Shown piece by piece: positions 50,557 to 62,981 of a stretch of 64,000 nucleotides of DNA. The translations under genes were made by a program, and so were the position numbers. Every line of letters begins with the position of its first letter. Position 1 is the first letter of the stretch. The DNA comes from Raphanus sativus. Its lineage: Eukaryota; Streptophyta; Magnoliopsida; Brassicales; Brassicaceae. The DNA is taken from positions 9,610,001 to 9,674,000 of the forward strand of contig NC_079514.1 in the NCBI RefSeq assembly GCF_000801105.2. The letters run 5' to 3'. Below the pieces are notes generated by a model, which was not told the origin of the DNA, searched no databases, and saw only the letters and a program-made list of their open reading frames with translations.

Positions 50557-52157
50557 GGTTCAGAAAACAAAAACTAATCAAATATGTTTATACGTATTAT
50601 TTGCGAACGTAAAATTTTGGTTTAATAAACGGGCCTTCTGGTGAAGTAGCAGTGGACGGGTCCGAAATACTAATACATTTTAGGTTCGATCTTCCTATAA
50701 TACGAAAGTAAGTCACATTGTTTTGTTCAGCTAATGCAGATATAAATTTATGTTTTAGGATCTATTTGAATATTCTGGAAAAAAGTCTATATGCGAGTTT
50801 GCGACCCTCCAGAATTTAACCAGGTAAAGAAAAAAAATAAAATTCTGGTTTAATCATCAAGAAAGAAAAGGTTGATAGTTATGGTTGTTAGCAATTATGA
50901 TGAGTTGGGTTGGTCCTAACGGTCCTCCTTGTTGTCCAAACGCAGATGATTGTTTATTTCCCTTCGAAGTAAAGCTAAAGCTACCAAATGTAAACAAATA
51001 AAAACCATTTTTTCTTTTAATGTCTATACATTTTCTTCATGCCGAAAGAATTTAACAACGCCTTTCAAGTTTAAAACAACATTGCAAGAAGATAAAAACT
51101 CAGACCTCTTCTGTTCAGATTGATTGAACTAGGATGGTTTACTGACTCCGCGAACAAAGTTTTAGGACATATGACTGATTTATTGCTACCACTCAGTTGA
51201 TATCAATTTTTTTTTGTAACAGTCATAGAAAATATTATAAATAGTTTCATACTGTTTTAAACTTTTTAAATTTAAAAGCGATACATATAAACGGGCAATT
51301 ATAAGAAGGTAAAACATTTTTTTAAAAATAAATAAATATACAAAAATATTCAATTAAAATTTAAATTTGAAATAATAGAAATATTAAATATATATATATT
51401 TTATTTTATATTATAAAACTTTTAAACAAAAGTATTTTCTATTTTCTTTTGTTTAAAAATTAATAGTTTAATTTTATTAATACTATTTTATAATAATATG
51501 ATTTTAATAATTTTATAATTATATAAAATGAAAATATTGTTAATTTGTTATTTAATCACTGTTATATTTATAGTTAACTAGTTATAAATACTTTTCTAAT
51601 AACGTTTAAACTGCAGCCACCAACATCTATTAATACCTGCAATCGTATCCGCAAACAAATTGTATATGTAATCCTGCTTGTATTTACACCTTAGACTATT
51701 TCTAATTGTTTGCTTTATTTTCTACTTAAAATAGAGTGATTCTATAATAGAGTTATAGTTTATTCATACTCTATTTTAGAATATAAAATAGAGTGATGGA
51801 CAAAAAATAATAATTTATTCTATATTTAAAGTAAATCTATTTTTCACTTTACTATGTAGCGAGAAATAAAATACTATTGAGGCATTTTTACTGTAAATTA
51901 TATTTTAGATTGAAAAATAAAGTGGGGTAGAAGATGATGAGCTTTGAAACAAAAGAAGCTTGAAGCTCCTATACAAGTTTGCTACCACATCATGGACCCC
52001 GGACATATGGATCATGGGCTAGCTATACCAGTCAATCAAATTTTGGGCCTTTAAAAAATTTCTTAACAAGATCAGATCAAAGGACGATGATTAGAGCCTG
52101 CAAAAATATTAACCGAACCGAACCATCAGATCGATTTGAATCGGATTGAAAGAACAA
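50557..52157. other. AT-rich intergenic DNA upstream of CPSF100
   Basis: No gene seen. 51200-51600 is almost pure A/T. 51690-51910 repeats actctattttag / aaaatagagtga motifs in both orientations and may be an eroded MITE, but I could not set its borders. Confidence 0.4.
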
Positions 52158-52220
52158 ATTGAACAAACCCCACACTCTCTCGGACCACGGTGGCTCTTTG
52201 GTCTATCGGAGAAAACTTAG

Positions 52221-52253
52221 GGTTTACCATCGGCGTTGGGTTTACCATCGGCG
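52221..52253 (+). repeat. 18-bp tandem repeat just before the CPSF100 start
   Basis: ggtttaccatcggcg occurs at 52221 and 52239 (period 18), directly upstream of the chosen ATG and in frame with an upstream ATG at 52159. Confidence 0.9.
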
Positions 52254-52257
52254 AAGA

Positions 52258-55200
52258 ATGGGTACTTCGGTGCAGGTTTCTCCACTGTGCGGGGTGTACA
52301 ACGAGAATCCACTCTCCTACTTAGTCTCCATCGATGGCTTCAACTTCCTCCTCGACTGTGGTTGGAACGACCTCTTTGACCCTTCTCTCCTCGAACCTCT
52401 CTCCAGGTTTCTGTCCCCTTATTACTCCCTCCTCCTTGTGACGGATTGATTGATTGAGCTCATGTGACGGATTTACGGTTTTTTTCTCAGGGTTGCTTCT
52501 ACAGTAGACGCGGTTTTGCTTTCTCATCCAGATACGCTTCACCTCGGTGCTCTTCCTTATGCTATGAAGCAGCTTGGACTCTCTGCTCCCGTTTACGCCA
52601 CTGAGCCTGTTCATAGATTAGGTCTCCTCACAATGTATGATCAGTATCTATCCAGAAAGGTGATATTTTTTTTACAGGATTGATTGTATACCTAATTGTT
52701 CTGCATTGTGCTTTATCCGATGATCTTATTGTTTTGCAGCAAGTCTCAGACTTTGATCTGTTTACGCTGGATGACATTGATTCAGCTTTCCAGAATGTCA
52801 TCAGATTGACTTTCTCTCAGAACTACCATCTTTCTGGTAATTTCGCCAGTCTTTTTATAGCAAACCAGTTATTAGGAGGCCTCAAAAGGTTTATCTTTGT
52901 CCTATTAGGAAAGGGAGAGGGTATTGTGATTGCTCCTCATGTTGCTGGACATATGCTGGGAGGTAGCATTTGGAAGATAACAAAGGATGGGGAGGAGGTT
53001 GTGTATGCTGTTGACTACAATCATCGGAAAGAAAGGTACGCATTTTTCAGCTTTCCATCTGATGTGGAGTTCGATTTTTTTTCTTTTTGTTCAGAACTAA
53101 ATAATAAAGAAGCATGATCGTGATACTGAGCTTGTACATCTTTATTCAGGCATTTGAACGGAACTGTTTTACAGTCTTTTGTCCGACCTGCTGTTCTGAT
53201 TACCGATGCGTACAATGCTCTTTATACCAATCAAACCCAAAGCCATCACAGGGACACTGAATTTTTAGGTTGGCTTTTAGCTCAATATGTCTTATGTATC
53301 TCTTCTGTGTTATTAAGGAAAACCCCGCTTCTAACTGCTTGAATCACGTGTGCATGTCCATATTTATAATTCAGATACCATTTCAAAACATCTGGAAGTT
53401 GGGGGAAATGTTTTATTGCCAGTAGACACTGCAGGTCGAGTCTTGGAGCTTCTCTTGATACTTGAACAGGTGGGAGGTTCAGTTTTAAATGTATTTTTTT
53501 TTCGGTTAATCCTTTCAGCTATTTGTATGTAGATACTGAATATTGATCAAACCTGCAGCATTGGTCACAGAGAGCTTTTAGCTTTCCCATTTACTTTCTC
53601 ACGTATGTGTCATCTAGCACAATTGACTATGTTAAGAGCTTCCTCGAGTGGATGAGTGACTCCATTTCAAAGTCCTTTGAGACTTCACGTGATAATGCCT
53701 TTCTATTGAGGTAATTTTTCTTTTTTTGTGTAAAGTGTCTTATATATACTGTCGTTCGCATACAGTAACGGAAGACTTTAAATGTAACTCAAACACTTTC
53801 AGGCATGTCACTCTCTTGATAAACAAGACTGATCTGGATAATGCTCCACCTGGTCCAAAGGTTGGTTTATAAGTAACTCACGCATGTTTGGTCGTATATA
53901 GAACTTGGTGACTTCGATATTCTGTTTTCTTTCTCCTCAGGTGATAGTAGAATTATATTATTCTTATTAATATTTTTTAGTAACTGCTTATATAGGTTGT
54001 TCTTGCGTCCATGGCTAGTCTTGAGGCTGGTTTTGCTCGAGACATATTCGTGGAATGGGCCAACGATCCCAGAAATTTAGTTCTCTTTACTGAAACAGGC
54101 CAGGTAATTTTGTTTCTCATTTGAGATATCACCGTGTTCTCTGGAATTGTTAATTGCTTAATTTTGTTGTCATGTGTTTCTATTTGCAGTTTGGCACTTT
54201 AGCTCGAATGCTTCAGTCAGCCCCACCTCCCAAATTTGTTAAAGTGACCATGTCTAAGAGGGTTCCTTTGGCCGGTGAAGAGTTGATTGCATATGAAGAG
54301 GAGCAAAACAGACTGAAGAGAGAGGAAGCCCTGCGAGCTAGCCTCGTCAAAGAGGAGGAAACGAAAGCTTCCCACGGACCTGATGAAAATTCTAGTGAAC
54401 CTATGGTCGTGGATACCAAGACTACTCACGACGGTAATGTTTGTCTTAAACTGTGAAAATTCCAGCAGCCTTGATTATTTATAACTTCTTCTTTTTTTTA
54501 AATGTAAACTTCAACTTAGATTGGAAAGTCCATATGGTACTCCTTGTATATGAATTGGTTAGCTGCCTTAGGAGGCAATTTTGTGGTTACTTTGGAGTGA
54601 CGTAGAAGCTATATTTAGAAGTCTCATGTTACATCTGTGTTAGTTTTCAGTCCCACAGTATGTTTCATTTTCGGTTAGACTCCCTGTTGTCTTGCTGATG
54701 GGTCTTCTTGCCATTACGTAGTGGTCTGCCGCTGACCTTTCACATTTCTGATCAAACATGCAGTTGTTGGGTCTCACGGGCCTGCATATAAAGATATATT
54801 GATAGATGGATTTGTTCCCCCATCCAGCAGCGCTGCTCCAATGTTCCCATTCTATGATAACACAGCTGACTGGGACGAGTATGGGGAGGTCATTAATCCA
54901 GATGACTACGTGATCAAGGATGAGGACATGGACCGAGGAGCAATGCATGTACGTTCCCTCTAATTTTGGTCTCTGTTTTGTTCTTATTCAGCTCTTTTTT
55001 TATTAGCGACCAAACTAGACCCCTTCTCTTAATTTCCATGATCTTGTTTGCATATCGGTTCTTTAACAGGACTTTCTGTGTATTTATATATACGCAATCT
55101 CCATGATATGCACTGAAACCCTTATTTTTTTTTTTACCATTAAGTTGCCTAGGCTCTTGATTTGGCTTGAGAACAATCCTTCAATTCAGTGCATTGGTTC

Positions 55201-56472
55201 AACAATTTGCTCTTTGTTTTCTTTTTGACAATAGATTTATGATATAAAATCCCATTTCAGGCAGGAGGTGATGTGGATGGAAGGCTTGATGAGGCAACTG
55301 CTAGTCTCATGCTAGATACTAGACCTTCGAAAGTCATATCCAATGAGCTCATTGTAAGTAGACTCCAATACAAACTTCATAAGAGCTCTCTATCCACTGA
55401 TAGACATGTTGCTGCTGTCAGGTTTCCTTGATAAATGATTTGGTTTGTTCTTATGCTTTTTTTTGTTTTGCACAGGTGACTGTTAGTTGTTCACTTGTTA
55501 AAATGGACTACGAAGGTCGTTCAGATGGCCGTTCAATCAAGTCAACGATTGCACATGTTTCTCCTCTGAAACTTGTACGTTAGCGCGGTTCCTTTTTCCC
55601 TTTGTCTCTTTATATGTATAGTAGTCAATCACTTGAGCTGATGAGCTGATGTTAATCCAATATCATGTGTAAAGGTTCTGGTGCACGCAACAGCAGAGGC
55701 TACGGAGCATTTGAAGCAACACAGCTTGAACAGCATCTGTCCACACGTGTACGCACCGAAAATAGAGGAAACCGTGGATGTGACTTCAGATCTATGTGCT
55801 TATAAGGTAAAAACCCCGAAACTAAGGAAGATCCTCTTCACACATGGGGTTTTGAGTTGGTATGTAGTAAAACTAACCTGTATGGGTTTCCTCCTCAGGT
55901 CCAACTCTCTGAAAAGCTGATGAGCAATGTGATCTTCAAGAAGGTACCCTTTTTTTTTCTTGTTTCGGTTCTCATTTAATGTGGGCCGATCATGAAACAA
56001 TTTGATTGTGTGAAATGAGCAGCTGGGAGATTCAGAAGTAGCATGGGTGGATTCAGAAGTAGGGAAGACAGGGAGCGAGATGAGGTGCCTACAGCCAATG
56101 GGGAGTGCAGCTGCTCCTCACAAACCAGTACTAGTGGGTGATCTGAAAATGCAAGACTTCAAGCAGTTTCTGTCAAGCAAAGGAGTTCAGGTAGAGTTTG
56201 CAGGTGGAGGAGCTTTACGATGCGGTGAATATGTTACTCTAAGGAAGGTCGGTCCAACTGGTCAGAAGGTAATAATACTTGATGCTAATGTATTCTAATA
56301 CGTATATTACCCCCACTCAGTAATGGGTTATGTAAAGTAAATATTTATAACCGGTGGTTTTATTATTCAGGGGGGAGCATCGGGGCCACAGCAAATCCTG
56401 ATAGAAGGACCGTTGTGTGAAGATTATTATAAAATAAGGGACTATCTCTATTCTCAGTTTTACCTCCTCTGA
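52258..56472 (+). CDS. CPSF100: CPSF100, cleavage and polyadenylation specificity factor 100-kDa subunit (CPSF2)
   Basis: Seventeen exons, 52258-52406, 52491-52659, 52740-52836, 52909-53035, 53150-53268, 53375-53469, 53559-53710, 53803-53860, 53996-54103, 54190-54433, 54764-54948, 55261-55353, 55476-55574, 55675-55806, 55899-55943, 56023-56268 and 56371-56472, give 739 codons. It is a metallo-beta-lactamase/beta-CASP protein: [20 protein letters not shown] start, [18 protein letters not shown] where the active paralogue CPSF73 has HxHxDH (so catalytically dead), beta-[24 protein letters not shown]-terminal [12 protein letters not shown]. It pairs with CPSF73 in pre-mRNA 3'-end processing. The conserved MGTSVQ start was preferred over an in-frame ATG 33 codons upstream. 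Confidence 0.96.
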
Positions 56473-57028
56473 TGGTGTAACTAGGAGAGAAGATGCAGCT
56501 TCTTCTTCATCTTCTTCTTCTGTTGTTTCCAACACTTCCAACTACTTCAGTGTAATCTTTTTTGTTTTGAATGACTCAAGTGTAATCTTTACATAGTCGA
56601 GAGCCTTGTCCTTTGACAACAACTTCAGTATTTTTTAGAAAAACAGAAACTTTAAAACAAAAACAAAGAGGCTGTGCTCTGCTGACATATCCCAAGTGTG
56701 CTCTGACATGGCATGCATTATTTAAAAATTTCGAACGCGGTAAACATGGGACAGATTAAAAAGTAAAAAAAAAAAAAAAAAAATTAATTAGCTGGTTAGG
56801 TGGTGGTGCGTGTGTGTTTTGTGTGAGGGCGATCACTCCAACAACACTCTCTCTCTTTTTTTTCAGTGACGAAGACAAAGCACCACCACCAAACATAATA
56901 TTCTTCTAATTTCTAAAACCCTAAAATAATTAATCCAATCCTTTTATTTGAATCTCTTCATTTCTTCTGCTTCTTACCGATTCTCTCGTGATTCTTTTTT
57001 TCTTATCCTCTCTTACCACCAACCAACC
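56473..57028. other. CPSF100 3' end and promoter of the SLH gene
   Basis: Tandem genes, 556 bases apart. A poly(A) run of about 18 bases near 56764-56782, then a CT-rich leader (ctctctcttttttttc near 56845). An in-frame ATG at 56948 lies upstream of the preferred start of the next gene. No other gene seen. Confidence 0.5.
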
Positions 57029-60000
57029 ATGGCTTCCGCGAGCGCCACGTGGACTCCTACCTCCCTCCAGCTCCGTCTCGCTCTGAGCTCCGGCGTTCGC
57101 CGTAAATCCAGCGCCGTCTACTTACGCCCCTCGCGGCTTGGTGGGAAAGTAGTCTGTTGCGTTTCGCAGAAGCCGGAAGTGGAGGCGTGGACTGGATCGG
57201 ATTCGTCAAATCCGCCGGCGGATGGTTTGGCTGGGTGGGCGGATTCCGGTAACGGTAACGGTAACGGCAACAAGTCTTCCAGAGCTAAGAAGAAGAATTT
57301 GATTGAAGGTACACGCCGATGAGAGTTGTTTTGCTTATTTTGTTTCGAAGATTCGGAGTTTCCTAATTGCTTCTTCAATGAGTGTATAGTTTTAATCTAG
57401 TCGTACTAATGGTTCCATTGTGTAACTCCAGGAGCCACGAGTTTGCACACTAATGTTGTCTTCTTATGGAGTTTGAAAATTACTCTTTTTAATCTCTTCA
57501 GTATCAGAGCCTGTCTAACCTGTTTTGCATACTCTACTAGTACATTGCTTGTTAAAGATAAAAAGCATGGTTGAAAACTCTTGTGCATTTTGATTTATGT
57601 GCCTTGTAACTGTGTAAGTTTGCCGGTACTTTCTGGTGGACTAATAACAATCTGCAAGTAGTTTTCTTTCAGGTGTTGTGGGGGTTGGAGTTGTTGGAAT
57701 CGTTTTTGTTGCTGCTATAAGCTACACAGTTGCATCTTTTAAGCGTAATACTTCCAGTAAGTTGCAATCCTTCTCTCTTTTGTTAATCAAATTAAATTTA
57801 TTGTCTTCCAAAGCTCTTTCAGAATTTGTTTTATTGATGTATATGGGGCAATTGAATTTTGAGCGCAGGACTCAAACCGGAAATGCAGCCGTTGACTTCT
57901 TCTCAGCATGAAAGCGTGCTTATATCATCTGATGAAACTCCTAGTGATGAAGCAAAGGTAGCTAACAGTGAGGAAAACAATCTTCAGGGCGAGGTTGAGA
58001 GTATAGAAAACAATGATGTAGTTCAGCAAGGTGATGAAGCGTCTGGTGAAGATAACATATTGGGGACTGAGGATTCGTCGTTTGATGGTATCGTATCTGA
58101 TGGAACTGATGCCACTGAAAATATCACTTCCGAAACTACGCCTGAAGTAGAGTTGAAGCTTCATGTTCAGTCTGATCCTGACACGCCAGAGAGTGAGAAT
58201 ATAATTTCTGAATCTAATTCTCTGTTAGTTTCATCCCCTGAGGCTATAGATTCCCAAAAGAGTGATATTACTGGAGCGGAAAATCCAGAAGAACCTGATA
58301 GCCTTCCAGACACTGAACCGACCAATGTGTCTGATTTAGAAACACAAGTCGACAGCGAGAAAGAAGATTCCATGTCTTCTTTACCTGACAGCGATGCTTA
58401 TACATCCACCGGGACTGTAGTTGTTGGCGTTTCTGTTGCTTCACAATCAGATTTGACTTCGGATCCTCACACTGTGCCACTAAATGCCACGGGGTCAGCA
58501 TTCTCGACTGTGACTGAGGATCTTCCTGAGGTAAATGGAACACCTGAGGACTTGCCTGCGGGAATTATGTCATCAATCTCGGACATAGATACAGCGAAAG
58601 AAGTTGAATCTTCAGAAACTCTTGTGTCAGAATCAACATATCTTAACATGAATAGTCAAGACGAACTTACCGACAACGGACAACTTCTGGAAACACCGAG
58701 TGGTGGAAGTGCATTTTCTACAGCAGGAATTCCTGCACCTTCTATTTCTTTTCAAGTAAATCCTGGAAAGATTCTTGTCCCCGCCGCTGCAGATCAGGTC
58801 CAGAGTCAAGCATTTGCTGCTCTGCAAGTTCTGAAGGTAATATATCTTTTTTATGTTGTACATACTCTCGCTATGTTGTTTGATGGTGTAGAGATTGGCT
58901 TCGTTCTGGCACTTGTAAAATTTGCAGCGTATGAATCATTTCTCCTTTTTCCAGGTCATTGAAACTGACATCCAACCCAGCGATCTATGTACTCGCAGAG
59001 AATATGCCAGGTGGCTGGTTTCTGCTAGCAGTGCATTATCAAGGTATATTTTATTATATTGTTTGTTAATCTGGTGGGATTAGAGTGTTCATTTTTGGTG
59101 TTGAAAAGTGAATTTCATACGTTTGTGTGTGTTCTTCAACTCTCTGCAGAAACACGACCTCAAAAGTGTATCCTGCAATGTATATAGAGAATGTTACAGA
59201 GCTTGCTTTCGATGATATTACTCCTGAAGACCCTGATTTTTCATCCATTCAAGGTAAAACTGGACTCTGAATTTTAACTCTTCCCAAAACGAAGATAACC
59301 TGTGAAGCTAACTTCTGTATACTCCTTTCAGGTTTGGCAGAAGCTGGACTTATCACAAGCAAGCTTTCTAACCGTGATTTGCTTAACGATGTCGAAGGCA
59401 CCTTCTTGTTTTCCCCTGAAAGGTATTTATGTCACTGGAAAACGGAATCTCATCCTGCTTGTTTAAAATGAAATTCTGCATTTGCATACCGCATTGACAG
59501 TAACAGATAAATATTCGTGAACTGATATGGTTACCTTAATTTTTCTTTGAGATGTGAGTGCTATGTCTTGAGTATTCTTATGAAACAGAACGCATAAAAT
59601 CATTGTTCTTTCTGTTTTTGCGAATATTATGGTACTATGTGCTTTCACATCACATTTGCAATTCATATATTAGCTTATTTCTACAAGTTAAGCTTGCTTC
59701 TTGTCCGACGCAGCCTTCTTTCACGCCAGGATCTTATCAGCTGGAAAATGGCCTTGGAGAAACGACAACTTCCAGAAGCTGATAAAAAGGTTGCATATCA
59801 AGCTTGGATTTATTCACTTCTCATAATCATGCAGATAATCATCTTTTCACTTCATCATGCAGGTGCTGTATGAACAGTCAGGCTTTATTGACATCGATAG
59901 GATAAACCCAGATGCATGGCCCGCCATTATTGCAGATTTATCTACCGGAGAACAAGGAATCGCTGCCCTTGCATTTGGTATGCGCAGATTTCACATCTAG

Positions 60001-61202
60001 ATATGTCTTCTAGCACAATCATGACCTTATTGTATAATGCACACACCCCTTTTAGGTTGTACAAGATTGTTTCAGCCTCATAAACCCGTCACTAAAGCTC
60101 AAGCTGCCATTGCTCTTTCCAATGGTGAGGCTTCTGAAATAGTCACTGAAGAACTGGCACGCATAGAAGCAGAATCAATGGCTGAAAAGGCCGTGTCTGC
60201 ACATAACGCCCTGGTTGCAGAGGTCGAGAAGGATGTGAATGCCAGCTTCGAGAAAGAGCTTTCCATGGAACGAGAAAAGATTGAAGCAGTCGAGAAAATG
60301 GCGGAACAGGTGAAACTGGAGTTGGAGCAGTTGAGGGAGAAGAGAGAGGAAGAGAATCTGGTGTTGGTGAAAGAACGAGCTGCAGTTGACTCAGAAATGG
60401 AGGTGCTCTCAAGGCTAAGACGTGAAGCTGAAGAGAAGCTGGAGGACTTGATGAGCAACAAGGCGGAGATATCTTTTGAGAAGGAAAAAGTTTCCAATCT
60501 TCGAAAAGAAGCTGAAGAAGAGAGCCAGCGGATTTCGAAGTTGCAATATGAATTGGAAGTAGAGCGTAAGGCTCTCTCCATGGCCAGGTTCTCTTTCTAC
60601 AGCCAGAGCTATACAATATATTTATAATGTCTTAAAGAATCTATCTACATTATGATATCAACCCAATGAGTGTAAGAGTTTTGATCTGTGTCTGAATCCT
60701 CGTATTTTATTTGTTCAGATCATGGGCCGAGGAGGAAGGAAAGAGAGCTAGCGAGCAAGCTAGAGCCTTAGAAGAGGCTAGAAAGCGATGGGAAACAAAC
60801 GGACTAAGAGTTATTGTTGACAAAGACCTTCAAGAGAATGTAGAGGCAGAACAAAGCGTATTGCTAAACACCGTAGAGCAATCTTCCATTGAAGGAACCG
60901 AGGAGAGAGCCCAAACCCTTATGGATAAGCTGAAGGAGATGGCGGAATCAGTGGTTGGAAAATCCCGGGAAGTGATCTCCATGGTGATGGAGAAGATACG
61001 TTTATGGATTGTGGTCTTGAAGGAATACGCAGAGAACTTGGGGAAGCGAGCGGGTGAAATGAGAGAGGCAGCCATTGTTAGTGCGAAAGGAGCAGCAAAG
61101 GAGGTTGAGAAAGGGACGGTTCAGGTAGGCGACAAGGTGAAGAGAATGGCTGAGGAGTGTAGAGATGGCGTTGGGAAGATCACTCAGAGGTTCAAGACCT
61201 AA
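57029..61202 (+). CDS. Plastid-targeted SLH-domain / coiled-coil membrane protein
   Basis: Ten exons, 57029-57308, 57673-57756, 57869-58836, 58955-59043, 59150-59253, 59332-59422, 59714-59789, 59863-59977, 60056-60587 and 60719-61202, give 940 codons. The N-terminus MASASATWTPTSLQLRLAL is Ser-rich and basic like a chloroplast transit peptide. A membrane segment (VGVGVVGIVFVAAISYTVAS, exon 2) follows. Exon 3 is a ~320-residue acidic Ser/Glu/Asp-rich low-complexity region. Exons 4-9 carry S-layer-homology-like blocks (FDDITPEDPDFSSIQGLAEA, GFIDIDRINPDAWPAIIADL, FQPHKPVTKAQAAIAL). The rest is a long charged coiled coil. SLH domains bind cell-wall polymers in bacteria and are kept in a few plastid envelope/thylakoid proteins. 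Counterpart of At5g23890. Molecular role unknown to me. Confidence 0.9.
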
Positions 61203-61599
61203 GCGAGTTATTGAACTTGCTTTTTTTTTTGGTTTCCTTAAAATAAAATAAAAAAAGAGAATAATGGGGGTGGCCATTACATTATACAGTATTGGTCAGT
61301 GATGATCAGAGAGTTCAAAACTGTAACATTTTGTAATCTTTGTTATGTGCTTACTTACACTCTAGTGCATTACATCACATTACAGTTGCCTTTGGTATTG
61401 TATTCATAGGCAAATAAACACTTCATGATCTGCTAGTAGTCACTATACCAAAGTCCAAATAGATACCATGAACAGTACCGAGGTATATCATGTGTATACT
61501 ATTATAATCTCTTTCATATAATATAACCAGAAAACCCACAGATTTAAGGCTTTGATAAAATCCCATGAAAGCAAGAGTCTTAAAGACAAAGCAAATATC
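61203..61599. other. Convergent 3' UTRs of the SLH gene and RPL13
   Basis: 397 bases between the stop codons of two convergent genes. A poly(T)/A-rich stretch at 61220-61260. No gene seen. Confidence 0.55.
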
Positions 61600-62477
61600 T
61601 TATTTCTTCTCTTCTTTCTCAGCATCGGTGGCTCTATTGGCTCTGACACCAGCATGGCGTTTGTTAGTGCGCTCAAGACGGATCTTGTCATAAGCCTTGA
61701 ATGACTTCATATCAGCAGTCACCTTCACAAGCTCCATCGCAACCTTCTCTCTAGCGATAGGCATGTAACCTCCTTGGACTTGAGTTGCATTAGCAAGCTC
61801 CTCTGGAGTAGAATCACCAGCCTGCAAAACAACAACAACAACAAATTGTCATTACATAACAAAAACTCAATATATCTCAATGTCATCTATCTGAGAATGG
61901 TGGATTGGTACCTTGACTACACGGGATCGGCGAGGAAAGACAACCAACTTGGCCTTGTAGGTCTTTAACCTTTGAACATTGGATTGAAGACCCTCCAAGG
62001 AACGGTTCTTACGACGGTGATCAATTGAGATTCCAATCGTTGGAGCCAACTTCTTTGCAATACCAGCAGCCTGATTATCAAAGAGTTTTCATCATTACAT
62101 CTTCCATAAAGATATAGCAAAATGAGTTTAATAATTTGAGAAACCAGACCTTAAGCTCCTCGAGAGTGAAGCCTTTACCGGCTCTGACTTTCATGTTGTA
62201 CTTGATTGTCCGTGCGTGAACAACAGGACGGAGAGCTCCAGAGGTGGGACGAGGGAAGATCTTCACTGCCTTCTCCTGTCTCGCTTCGTTGAGCAAAAAG
62301 AAAGTATATTAAGATAAAACGGCTACATAACTAAAGCTTTAAGCAAAAATCTAGTCGAGATCGAAACTAACCAACTCTTCTTCTGGTTTTCCGGGCAGGT
62401 TGGTTGAACCATGTTTTAACATTGTTCTGCCAGTGTTTCCTGAAGTGTGAGCCTTGGATCTCATTGTTGTGCTTCAT
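61600..62477 (-). CDS. RPL13: 60S ribosomal protein L13 (eL13)
   Basis: Four exons in minus order, 62372-62477, 62150-62283, 61912-62070 and 61600-61821, give 206 codons. Start [18 protein letters not shown], then [20 protein letters not shown] across the first junction, [38 protein letters not shown], and a Lys/Glu-rich end. The donor of intron 1 must be GTTAGT at 62371, since the earlier GTTGGT would break VARQ. It binds rRNA in the large subunit. A 5'-UTR intron (62493-62799) is proposed upstream. Counterpart of the At5g23900 RPL13 copy. Confidence 0.97.
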
Positions 62478-62492
62478 TCTCTTATCTTAAAA

Positions 62493-62797
62493 CTAAGCAA
62501 ATTCAACAATGAGAAAAACGCATGTGTTTTTTTTTTTTTGTAAAATATTAAATTAAATCGCATGTGTTTTCAAATATGCAACTTAGCTACACACGAATCA
62601 AGTAGAGGATCATGCATTTCAATCCATGATCAAGTACAGTACAGACTACAGACTATAGTATTATGTATCAACCCCATTTTTATTCAAGGCAGATCAGATT
62701 CGTTAGCATATTCTGAGTTCATACAATGACGAAATGATATATTGATCACGTAGAGAAACGAGAGAAATGAGAGAGAGAGATAGAGAGATATAAACTC

Positions 62798-62799
<2 letters not shown>
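62493..62799 (-). other. Proposed RPL13 5'-UTR intron
   Basis: On the minus strand a good donor GTGAGT (62799 downwards) directly follows the CTG repeat, and an acceptor tttgcttag ends at 62493, 15 bases before the ATG. 5'-leader introns are common in plant ribosomal-protein genes. Inferred from splice signals only. Confidence 0.6.

Positions 62800-62864
<65 letters not shown>
62799..62864. repeat. (CAG)22 / (CTG)22 trinucleotide repeat
   Basis: 22 perfect units, 66 bases. On the RPL13 strand it reads CTG and would form the end of the first leader exon, running right into the splice donor. Confidence 0.95.
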
Positions 62865-62867
<3 letters not shown>

Positions 62868-62920
62868 GGACAAAAATGTCTACGAGGAGGAGGGCTTCTC
62901 GAGATTTTCATGCCACATCT

Positions 62921-62981
62921 TTATATAGTAAACACCCAAACCCGAGCAGATGAAATGGGCTTCGATTAGTCAAGATGGGCC
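62921..62981 (-). promoter_or_regulatory. RPL13 core promoter: TATA box and two TGGGCY elements
   Basis: On the minus strand ACTATATAA at 62921-62929 is a TATA box, predicting transcription from about 62890-62897. TGGGCT at 62956-62961 and TGGGCC at 62976-62981 (plus-strand reading) are site II elements of growth-regulated ribosomal-protein genes. Confidence 0.7.

Noticed and set aside
51690..51910. Inverted actctatttta motifs as a MITE
   Set aside because: Suggestive, but neither terminal inverted repeats nor a target duplication could be placed.
60099..60616. 160- and 157-residue minus-strand frames
   Set aside because: Shadows of the coiled-coil exon of the SLH protein. High GC and a lack of stops come from the Glu/Lys/Ala codon pattern.
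62684..62911. Poly-cysteine 75-codon frame upstream of RPL13 (22 Cys from the CTG repeat)
   Set aside because: Its ATG at 62909-62911 lies only about 10 bases from the TATA box, probably upstream of transcription start, and the frame crosses the proposed leader intron.
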